A DNA stretch of 36,463 nucleotides from an uncultured Alphaproteobacteria bacterium (lineage in GTDB: Bacteria; Pseudomonadota; Alphaproteobacteria; RF32; CAG-239): contig CALXWE010000012.1 in NCBI GenBank assembly GCA_944392295.1, positions 1 through 36,463 on the forward strand, read 5' to 3'. The notes under the pieces are model-generated. The model searched no databases. It had not been told where the DNA came from and worked only from the letters and a program-made list of their open reading frames with translations. Below, piece after piece: positions 28,688 to 36,463 of this stretch (positions within the stretch are counted from its first letter, which is position 1; each line of letters starts with the position of its first letter). A program made the translations under genes and the position numbers.

Positions 28688-28708
28688 CAGGGTACCGGGT
28701 GAAGAATA

Positions 28709-29200
28709 ATGTTTAAGAGCATAATTAAATTATTAAGAAATCTTATCATTGGTGCAGTATGGACATATTTATTTGCACTGTTTTCGCGGTGGTTATTAAT
28801 CTATATCTGGCATTTTGATATTTTATATAAAAAGCAGTGGATAGTGGTTAAAGGCTTTTGGAACAACAACGGGGTCATAGCCGGCAGTTCGGATTATATG
28901 CTGTTGTTGACTATGCTTATTTTGCTGATAGTATGGGTAATTGGCTGGAAAAAGTTGTGTAAGGTTAACTATGTAAAACTTGCGTTAAAGCCGATTAATT
29001 ACATTACCGATTACGGCATCAGTAAATATGAGGCTGAAGATAAGCACGTTACTATAAAAAATCTCAAAGTGGGGGAAAAAATAACGGTAGAAGATGTAAT
29101 TCAAGCCAGAATTAAAGAAGAGAACAGCCATCAAGATAAAGAGGCTGATAGTTTAAGAAAAAGTATTTCGGAAAAAATAACAAACTATAGGGAGCACTAA
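28709..29200 (+). CDS. 163-aa two-TM membrane protein, paralogue of the next gene's N-terminus
   Basis: The protein has two membrane segments (about residues 11-34 and 62-82) joined by a short loop with WHFDI (34-38), then a GW (79-80) and KL...P.N (90-97), and a charged cytoplasmic tail of about 60 residues. The same landmarks occur in the same order and spacing at the start of the 505-aa protein encoded next, so the two are paralogues from a duplication. No known family was recognised. The small-plus-large homologous pair beside a coupling ATPase suggests a hetero-oligomeric membrane unit. Confidence 0.7.
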   Translation: MFKSIIKLLRNLIIGAVWTYLFALFSRWLLIYIWHFDILYKKQWIVVKGFWNNNGVIAGSSDYMLLLTMLILLIVWVIGWKKLCKVNYVKLALKPINYITDYGISKYEAEDKHVTIKNLKVGEKITVEDVIQARIKEENSHQDKEADSLRKSISEKITNYREH

Positions 29201-29241
29201 ACACTTGTTAACTAATATTGAATATGATAGCCTCTTAAGAT

Positions 29242-29247
29242 AGGAGG
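29242..29247 (+). promoter_or_regulatory. Strong ribosome site supporting a TTG start
   Basis: AGGAGG lies 5 bases upstream of a TTG at 29253. No ATG is available before residue 29 of the frame. The TTG start aligns exactly with the ATG of the paralogous 163-aa protein, so TTG is taken as the true start. Confidence 0.75.
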
Positions 29248-29252
29248 ATAAC

Positions 29253-30770
29253 TTGAAACCCTTATTGGTCTTGGCACGCATAATTTTTGTCGGATGCCTA
29301 TGGAGTATAATCTTCATAGAAGGCATAAGGGTTGTTATGCTTGAGAACTGGCATTTTGATATATTTTGGCCTCCGCACTGGATACATGCCTGGAATTTAT
29401 GGTCGGCAGGTTGGGTAATAGATACGGCCAAAGAATGGGCATTTATTTTAATAATTTTCACATTTATACCGCTCTGGCTCACTGGGTGGATAGGGTTGAG
29501 CCTGATTCCATGGGAGGTATGGTTTATTAAGCTGGTAATGATGCCGGTAAATTTTGTAAGATCGTTTTTCAATCCTCTTAAGATAGTTACGAAAACTCCG
29601 GTAATAGTCAAGAAAAAGTCATATAAAGAGATTCGTCCCACAGGACCGAGGACTCCGATATATGACTATAATAACGAATCAACTCCGGCAGCAAAACCGG
29701 CAAATACTCCGTTTTCTGTACCGACGCCGCAGGCGCCCAAACCGCTTGATACACCTACTGTTTCGTCAAGTTCTCAATCTCGTGACAGCTTAAAGAAAAA
29801 GGCAACCGATGCCAGAGAAACGTTTAGCCATTCTCTATTTAATTTAGATGACGACGATGATGACTTTGAATTAGATTTTGATTCTTTCGGAAAATCAGAC
29901 ATTTTTTCAATGGATAATGATAAAAATAAAAAGAATTCTGAAAAGAAGGAAGACAAGCGCAACAATCGATATTCGTTTGATGATGACGACGATGATGACG
30001 ATTATAAAAAAGATAGCAAATCACGCCGTCGCGATGACGACGAAGAAGATTACCAACCTCGTCGTAAAAAATATGATGATGACGACGATGAAGATTATAA
30101 ACCTCGTCGTAAAAAGTATGATGAAGATGATGATGGTGATTATAAGCCTCGTCGTCGTGAAGATAAAAAAGAGAACCGAGAATCTAAAAAAGAATATCGC
30201 AAAGATGAATCTAAATCTCCAAAGAGCAAACAGGACAATAAATCTCAGAGAGAAACCGATATCCAGACTGCCAGAGGAAATCCAGTAAACGACGTTTTGA
30301 ATCAAAAAGGCTATAAAGTATTAAATAGTGTTACAATCAAGAATACGTTAATAGACTTTATGGGAGTATCGGATAGTAAAATATGTTTATGCTTGGTTGA
30401 TAAAGAACCCGGCGACTGGTTAGCCGATGAAGAACGGTTTAACGACGAAGAGCCGCTATGGTTTTCCGAAAACAGCCACCGTATATCGCCGGTCAGAAAA
30501 GTTGATGTAGCTCGTCAGGCTTTGATAAACAAGCTTGAAGGTTCAGATATGGATTTTGAGGTTAAGGCTTATGTCATAATCCAGATGGGTAATATCATAA
30601 ATGCCGAAGATATGTTTGAAATTTGGGATGAATTAAATGTTGATGTAACGCGCATTAACAGGGGTATGCCCAAAGAGATAAAATTGTTTTCCAAGACCTT
30701 GGAAGAGGCCGAAGGAACACCTGATAAGGGACAATTTGAAAGCATTAAGAAATTGGTTCGTAATCTGTAA
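29253..30770 (+). CDS. 505-aa two-TM protein with charged repeat tract and globular C-terminus
   Basis: The N-terminus (residues 1-105) has two TM segments (about 4-30 and 62-82) and the WHFDI (33-37), GW (78-79) and KL...P.N (93-100) landmarks shared with the 163-aa neighbour. Residues 110-190 are a Pro/Thr-rich linker. Residues about 190-320 are extremely charged, with Asp runs and three copies of a DDDDDEDYKPRRKKY-like unit. Residues about 330-505 form a globular cytoplasmic domain (NPVNDVLNQKGYKVLNSV, CLVDKEPGDWLADE) of no recognised family. The topology (two TM, long cytoplasmic part, adjacent to a VirD4-type ATPase) recalls DotM/IcmP beside DotL in type IVB systems, but no sequence similarity is evident by eye. 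The start is TTG. Confidence 0.7.
   Translation: MKPLLVLARIIFVGCLWSIIFIEGIRVVMLENWHFDIFWPPHWIHAWNLWSAGWVIDTAKEWAFILIIFTFIPLWLTGWIGLSLIPWEVWFIKLVMMPVNFVRSFFNPLKIVTKTPVIVKKKSYKEIRPTGPRTPIYDYNNESTPAAKPANTPFSVPTPQAPKPLDTPTVSSSSQSRDSLKKKATDARETFSHSLFNLDDDDDDFELDFDSFGKSDIFSMDNDKNKKNSEKKEDKRNNRYSFDDDDDDDDYKKDSKSRRRDDDEEDYQPRRKKYDDDDDEDYKPRRKKYDEDDDGDYKPRRREDKKENRESKKEYRKDESKSPKSKQDNKSQRETDIQTARGNPVNDVLNQKGYKVLNSVTIKNTLIDFMGVSDSKICLCLVDKEPGDWLADEERFNDEEPLWFSENSHRISPVRKVDVARQALINKLEGSDMDFEVKAYVIIQMGNIINAEDMFEIWDELNVDVTRINRGMPKEIKLFSKTLEEAEGTPDKGQFESIKKLVRNL
30033..30164 (+). repeat. In-frame tandem repeat, about 45 bp x 3
   Basis: Three consecutive units of 14, 15 and 15 codons (30033-30074, 30075-30119, 30120-30164) encode an Asp/Glu run, then DY(Q/K)PRR(K/R). 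They form the alternating acidic/basic tract of the 505-aa protein. The protein repeat is kept while third codon positions vary, which argues for selection on the peptide. Confidence 0.8.
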
Positions 30771-30781
30771 AAGGTAGAAAA

Positions 30782-32998
30782 ATGGCGTTAAGACAAAGAG
30801 GAGTTGAATGGGAAGAATATGATAATGCCGTCCGCTGGATGACATTTACCATGATAATAACGTTGGTAATTACGTTAATACTGACAATATTTTCTCTTCC
30901 TTTGGCATTTTTAATAGAGCAAGGTATTTCAAAGCAAACCATAGCCAGTGTTAAAATGTTTTTATCGGCCATACAAGAGCGCCCGTCGTTTTTGTTTCAG
31001 CAATATTACAGCTGGATGCATAAATTGTCGGCAAGTGATGGTTTTGCCATAAGCCACTGGCTGCCGATATTGCCTTTTATAGCATTGCCGGTAGGTTTAA
31101 TAACGGGAGCCATAAGCTGTCCGTATCGTTTTCAATCAAACGTACATGGTTCGGCGCGCATAGCGACCTTAAGAGACATCAACAAAATGGAATTGTTGGG
31201 TTTTGACGGTTTTTGCCAAGTTGTCGGTAAATTTAAGGGTCGTATGCTGTTATTAAAAGAAACATTATCAACATTGTGCTGTGCACCTCCGGGAACTGGT
31301 AAAACGGCAGGTGTCGTTATTCCGACAATATTTAATTCAAAAGGATTAAGCTTAATTATTAACGACCCTAAGCCGGAGTTGTGCTTTAAAACTTCTGGAG
31401 CCAGGGCCAAGGTAGGACCTGTGTTTGTCATTAACTGGGGTGCTGAAGATAATCCGGCGGAAGGTATATATTATCCGAGCTGGAATCCGTTATCGCCTAA
31501 TGCTTTGCCGGAGATGGGACCTGATAGAGATATGTACGTAGACTCTATTTGTAACATTTTGGTAGAAGACCCTAAAGGCGGAGCCGATCCGCACTGGTCG
31601 CAAACCGGTCGTGCCGCATTAAACGGTTTTATACACTTTATTTGTTCCAAATGCGAAAGAGCCCGTGCCAATGACTATTTTATCGGCAGGGTGTATGAAG
31701 GCAAACTTGATGAAGAAGACAAGCGTGTTTTGGAGGGGTATTATCGCGATATGCGCGACCCGATGGCCGGAAAAGCGATTGCCGATTTAAAAACCGGCAA
31801 TATAACCATTGATAATTATGTGCCGATTGGAACCTGGAATTTACTGCCTGAAAAATGGATAGGCAGGGAGTCGAGCATCGCCATGATTTTGGAATGGTTA
31901 ACTGAGGCACAAATTAAACAGGCTCAAGAGATTAAACGCCGTTTAGCCGAGGGAGATCAAATGGCGGCAATGGCTGATCCTATGCATGATTTGTTGGATG
32001 AAGCTGTTGAAGAAGCCAGAAGGTTTGGTTATTCTCAGCGTTGTTACACCGAGTTGAGCTCACTTTCAGCCATGCCTGATAAAGAGCGTGGTTCTGTAAT
32101 TTCCACAGCATTTGCAGGCATTAACATTTTCAAGAACTCTGCGGTTGTGGCTCGTACCAGTTTTTCTGATTTACACTTTAAAGACTTACGTGGTGTAAAA
32201 GATCCGGTAACCGGTGAGTGGAAACCGATATCGGTATACTTATCCATTAACCAGACTGATGCCAGAGCTTTAGGTATGATATCCAGCGTATTTATTGAGT
32301 TAATGAGTTCGTACCTAATTTCCAATCCGCCGAAGTATGAGAACAAGACAGATGGTAAAATGGGACCTTTCCCGTGTCTGTTTGTGCTCGACGAGTTTCC
32401 GCAAATGCCTAAATTAAAAGCGGTAATTGATGGACCGGCGGTAGGTCGTGGTCAAAAAGTTTCGTATCTGTTGATAGGACAAGACTTAGGCCAAATTTCC
32501 GGTAAATACGGTAAAGATGACCTTGAAACGGTAATATCAACCACGGCTTGCAAGATTATTTTATCACAAAACAACGAAGTAACTGCACAGCGTTTTTCAA
32601 AGATGATAGGTAACCGTACGGTACAAACTACGTCATATTCTAAAAACGAAGGCGGTTTGGGTAAAGCCTCCAATCCGTTTGCCAAGAACGTAAGTTACCA
32701 GTTGCAAGGTGTTTCGGTAATTAGTACAACACAGCTATTGAGTTTGCCGATGTTAAAGCAGGTAGTTTTAATGCAAAGTTACATCGACAGACCGATTATG
32801 GCCGATTCACCCAGATGGTATATGGATAAAAATATGCGTAAATTAGCTTCATTAAAACCGTCGCCGTTTGTGCCCGACTGGGTAGTTGCTCAACGTGAAG
32901 ACATTAATGATGATATGCTGGCTAAACTAGGCATAGATTATGATCCTAATGCCGATGATGATTTTGAAGAAGATATCGAGCCGCAAGCTAATGCTTAA
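30782..32998 (+). CDS. VirD4/TraG-family type IV coupling ATPase
   Basis: Type IV coupling proteins are inner-membrane hexameric ATPases that deliver DNA or protein substrates to a secretion channel. The 738-aa protein has two N-terminal TM segments (about residues 20-45 and 92-113), the family entry motif HGSARIAT (122-129), Walker A CAPPGTGKT (167-175), an inserted all-alpha region with PHWSQTGRAALNGFIHF, Walker B LFVLDEF (533-539), and QDLGQ.. plus TT.CKIILSQN after it. The C-terminal tail is acidic, as in some protein-translocating coupling proteins. AAAGG precedes the ATG, 11 bases after the 505-aa gene. No relaxase, VirB4/VirB11/DotB or other channel gene is in the window, so the partner apparatus is unknown. 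Confidence 0.9.
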   Translation: MALRQRGVEWEEYDNAVRWMTFTMIITLVITLILTIFSLPLAFLIEQGISKQTIASVKMFLSAIQERPSFLFQQYYSWMHKLSASDGFAISHWLPILPFIALPVGLITGAISCPYRFQSNVHGSARIATLRDINKMELLGFDGFCQVVGKFKGRMLLLKETLSTLCCAPPGTGKTAGVVIPTIFNSKGLSLIINDPKPELCFKTSGARAKVGPVFVINWGAEDNPAEGIYYPSWNPLSPNALPEMGPDRDMYVDSICNILVEDPKGGADPHWSQTGRAALNGFIHFICSKCERARANDYFIGRVYEGKLDEEDKRVLEGYYRDMRDPMAGKAIADLKTGNITIDNYVPIGTWNLLPEKWIGRESSIAMILEWLTEAQIKQAQEIKRRLAEGDQMAAMADPMHDLLDEAVEEARRFGYSQRCYTELSSLSAMPDKERGSVISTAFAGINIFKNSAVVARTSFSDLHFKDLRGVKDPVTGEWKPISVYLSINQTDARALGMISSVFIELMSSYLISNPPKYENKTDGKMGPFPCLFVLDEFPQMPKLKAVIDGPAVGRGQKVSYLLIGQDLGQISGKYGKDDLETVISTTACKIILSQNNEVTAQRFSKMIGNRTVQTTSYSKNEGGLGKASNPFAKNVSYQLQGVSVISTTQLLSLPMLKQVVLMQSYIDRPIMADSPRWYMDKNMRKLASLKPSPFVPDWVVAQREDINDDMLAKLGIDYDPNADDDFEEDIEPQANA

Positions 32999-33022
32999 AA
33001 GCAAGGTTTAAAGGCATTAACT

Positions 33023-33751
33023 ATGGCAGATGAAGTCAAAAGCATACCGATAAGGCAAATATTAAGACAGGCTCTTACATACTTTTACGCCAACGTAAAA
33101 AGTATGAGCCTGTTTTGGCTTATCAATTTTTTAGCCTTGGGGTTATTTAACTTTATTGAAGGCGGATTTTCGAACCCGATAAGTATAGTTTGGCTTTTGG
33201 GTTATTATATTTATTGGTGTGTTTTTTTTCGATTTTATTTTAACAAAAAGCCCTATATTTTAACAATGGATATTTTCGGCAGTATTGTACCGTCAACAAA
33301 GATATTTTTCTTATTCGTGATGGCAACATTTTTGCTGATTATATTACCGTTCCTGCCGTTATTTATGGGTTTTAATGAAAAGTATTTACTTTTCTTTGAA
33401 AAATATATGCTGACATTGCAAAACATTGAGGGCGATGTAGTTAATCAGTTTATCTTTTCGGGGATTTTGCTTATAGCATCGCCGATTATAATAGCCCGAC
33501 CTTTTTTTGCCTGGATGTCGTCTTTACAAGGGTTAAACGGGTCGTTTAAGAAGGCGTTTCGTAAGACGCAGGGCAATTACTGGCGGTTTTTATTTATCAT
33601 GGTATTTTTAAATATTCCGTGCGTAATTTTTTATGAGGTTGATAAAGTGTTATGCTTAAACGGGTGGCTTTCGACCTTTGTGTGTGCCGGATTTTTTGTA
33701 TATTTTAATTTAGCCTTTGCCAAGATGTACGACTTTTTTTATGAAGAATAA
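33023..33751 (+). CDS. Polytopic membrane protein, unknown
   Basis: The 242-aa protein has about five or six hydrophobic segments and a short charged N-terminus (MADEVKSIPIRQILRQAL). It has an amphipathic stretch GLNGSFKKAFRKTQGNYWRF before the last two segments, similar in layout to small integral membrane proteins of the YciC/DUF-type with repeated FxxSF(K)KA(F) motifs. It starts 25 bases after the coupling ATPase and probably closes its operon; ligA begins 76 bases later. Its function is unknown. Confidence 0.6.
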   Translation: MADEVKSIPIRQILRQALTYFYANVKSMSLFWLINFLALGLFNFIEGGFSNPISIVWLLGYYIYWCVFFRFYFNKKPYILTMDIFGSIVPSTKIFFLFVMATFLLIILPFLPLFMGFNEKYLLFFEKYMLTLQNIEGDVVNQFIFSGILLIASPIIIARPFFAWMSSLQGLNGSFKKAFRKTQGNYWRFLFIMVFLNIPCVIFYEVDKVLCLNGWLSTFVCAGFFVYFNLAFAKMYDFFYEE

Positions 33752-33815
33752 AAATAGATTGCGAAAACGATTAAAATTTATGGCAAGATAAAAATTTTTC
33801 TTTTATATTGGCTAA

Positions 33816-35918
<2,103 letters not shown>

Positions 35919-35943
35919 GAAAGGTAATCGGAAAAGAGCAAAA

Positions 35944-35969
35944 GGGAGGCAAGAGCCTCTCTTTTTTTT
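35944..35969 (+). terminator. Rho-independent terminator of ligA
   Basis: A stem GAGGC / GCCTC with AAGA loop, extended by a G-T and a G-C pair, is followed by eight T, about 25 bases after the ligA stop. Confidence 0.85.
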
Positions 35970-35980
35970 AAGGAAAACAC

Positions 35981-36008
35981 TTGCCAAACGGATAAAATTC
36001 TTTAATAT
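35981..36008 (+). promoter_or_regulatory. Promoter of small RNA copy 1
   Basis: TTGCCA (35981-35986) and TAATAT (36003-36008) are 16 bases apart. The block TTCTTTAATATGA around the -10 is identical in the second copy, and boxes and spacing are the same. Confidence 0.6.
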
Positions 36009-36012
36009 GAGA

Positions 36013-36173
36013 CTGTCGCCGATTGGCGATGGTGTCCAGTTGACACAATCACTATGTAGCTCCTTGATAAGGGGAGTAGAGGAAATAAGCGTATTTTATA
36101 TACGGCGAATAACTCTGACTGTATAGTGACAGTTGACTGGCTCCCCGCTTTGAAGGTTTCAAAGCGGTTTTTT
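36013..36173 (+). ncRNA. Small RNA, copy 1 of a tandem pair
   Basis: This non-coding transcript of about 160 nt is bounded by its own promoter and terminator, and no ORF is present. Predicted stems in order are GTCGCC(GATT)GGCGAT at 36015-36030; GTGTC/GACAC at 36032-36046; CTCCTT (36060-36065) facing AAGGGGAG; CGTAT(TTTAT)ATACG at 36090-36104; ACTGT/ACAGT at 36118-36133; then CTCCCC (36141-36146) and the terminator. All recur in copy 2 with compensating changes. The 5' CTGTC can also pair with GACAG near the 3' end. CTCCTT equals the anti-Shine-Dalgarno core, so a trans-acting regulator that blocks ribosome sites is a reasonable hypothesis. The start is estimated from the -10. No known RNA family was recognised. 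Confidence 0.75.
36145..36173 (+). terminator. Terminator of small RNA copy 1
   Basis: A 10-bp perfect stem CCGCTTTGAA / TTCAAAGCGG with a 3-base loop (GGT) is followed by six T. The stem is identical to the one ending copy 2. Confidence 0.92.
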
Positions 36174-36202
36174 GTAATCGGAGCCTATATTAAAGAAATA
36201 TC

Positions 36203-36230
36203 TTGCAAAAGTGCAAACTTTCTTTAATAT
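36203..36230 (+). promoter_or_regulatory. Promoter of small RNA copy 2
   Basis: TTGCAA (36203-36208) and TAATAT (36225-36230) are 16 bases apart. The -10 surroundings are the same as in copy 1. Confidence 0.6.
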
Positions 36231-36235
36231 GAACG

Positions 36236-36392
36236 CTGTCGCCGATTGGCGACGGTGTCCACAAGACGCATTCAATCAAGCACTCCTTGTAAGGGGAGTA
36301 GGTGAAATAAGCGCATTTATTGCGACGAATAAACCTGACTGCGATTGACAGTTTTGTGGCTCCCCGCTTTGAAGTTTTCAAAGCGGTTTTTT
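36236..36392 (+). ncRNA. Small RNA, copy 2 of a tandem pair
   Basis: This is a homologue of the preceding RNA gene, about 157 nt, 62 bases downstream of the end of copy 1. The same elements occur in the same order: GTCGCC(GATT)GGCGAC at 36238-36253; GTGTC/GACGC at 36255-36269; CTCCTT (36283-36288) facing AAGGGGAG; CGCA(TTTAT)TGCG at 36312-36324; ACTG/CAGT at 36338-36352; CTCCCC (36360-36365); terminator. Sequence between stems has diverged much more than the stems, the C-rich segments and the terminator, which supports a conserved structured RNA. Paired sibling sRNAs are known in alphaproteobacteria (for example AbcR1/AbcR2); similarity here is in organisation only. Confidence 0.75.
36364..36392 (+). 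terminator. Terminator of small RNA copy 2
   Basis: The same 10-bp stem CCGCTTTGAA / TTCAAAGCGG with loop GTT is followed by six T. Confidence 0.92.
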
Positions 36393-36402
36393 GTAACAAG
36401 AA

Positions 36403-36425
36403 AACCACGCGTTAGACGCGTGGTT
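36403..36425 (-). terminator. Probable terminator of a leftward gene beyond the window
   Basis: A 9-bp perfect hairpin AACCACGCG / CGCGTGGTT has a 5-base loop. Read on the minus strand it is followed by TTCTTG, a modest T-rich tract. It would suit a gene converging from the right edge on the tandem RNA genes. Confidence 0.45.
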
Positions 36426-36463
36426 CAGTAAAGCTTATAGCGATGAGTTTGACATAACGCTCC

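Noticed and set aside
30240..30770. NERD or other PD-(D/E)xK nuclease domain in the C-terminus of the 505-aa protein
   Set aside because: A GYKVL...IDF...CLVDKE pattern is suggestive, but the (D/E)xK residues do not line up and no further support is visible.
36001..36392. Manganese riboswitch (yybP-ykoY), suggested by GGGGAGTAG in both copies
   Set aside because: The other conserved internal segments of that aptamer are not visible, no gene follows within the window, and each copy has its own terminator followed by a probable converging gene.
36013..36392. 6S RNA, possibly duplicated
   Set aside because: The length fits, but there is no long rod with a central open bubble closed by the two ends, and both copies end in a classic terminator hairpin.
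35981..36425. CRISPR array from the repeated blocks
   Set aside because: There are only two copies, about 190 bases each, diverged between stems, with promoter and terminator in each; no short repeat/spacer pattern.

Overview
The window is AT-rich bacterial chromosome, most likely from an alphaproteobacterium and plausibly a host- or gut-associated lineage with a trimmed genome. The lineage call is inference. It rests on rluD next to rpoH with a DUF6476-like gene divergent from them, dusB abutting trkA, a NodT-type outer membrane factor, and a two-TM coiled-coil protein of the alphaproteobacterial polarity-factor type.

Region 1 (about 1-4,640) looks like the end of an integrated element. It carries a HopA1-like effector-type protein, an orphan recombinase SAM-like domain, a new 42-codon gene too short for ordinary ORF calling, a divergent 61-aa gene with an operator-like inverted repeat between them, and a large serine recombinase broken by an internal deletion. 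The last codons of the recombinase lie inside the 3' end of a convergent tRNA-Thr(GGT) gene, so the tRNA marks the element boundary.

Region 2 (4,700-17,600) is core chromosome. It holds a coiled-coil membrane protein, dusB and trkA (overlapping, with the usual ntrBC/ntrYX genes absent), and a Cys-rich exported protein ending in a thioredoxin domain whose CxxC is SxxS. A leftward operon encodes a FlhG/MinD-like ATPase, a membrane J-domain/SH3 protein, tgt and a LOG-family enzyme. A rightward trio encodes a solute-binding protein, a GST-like protein and a lipoprotein.

Region 3 (17,595-25,667) is a leftward run of rluD, rpoH and a complete tripartite RND efflux system (MFP, RND pump, outer membrane factor). 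Its genes are so tightly packed that the pump may be co-transcribed with the heat-shock sigma factor. A small DUF6476-like membrane protein is divergent from rluD.

Region 4 (25,640-33,751) is the most novel protein-coding part. Behind a recognisable extended -10 promoter lie a 664-aa protein of unknown family, two paralogous two-TM membrane proteins (163 aa and the N-terminus of a 505-aa protein with a charged repeat tract), a VirD4/TraG-type coupling ATPase and a polytopic membrane protein. No VirB/Dot channel genes or relaxase are in the window. This may be an undescribed VirD4-associated membrane complex.

Region 5 (33,828-36,463) is ligA with a terminator, then a tandem pair of homologous small RNA genes of about 160 nt. 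Each has its own promoter and rho-independent terminator. Between copies, stems are kept by compensatory changes and CTCCTT and CTCCCC segments are conserved. This RNA pair and the VirD4 operon are the best candidates for something undescribed.
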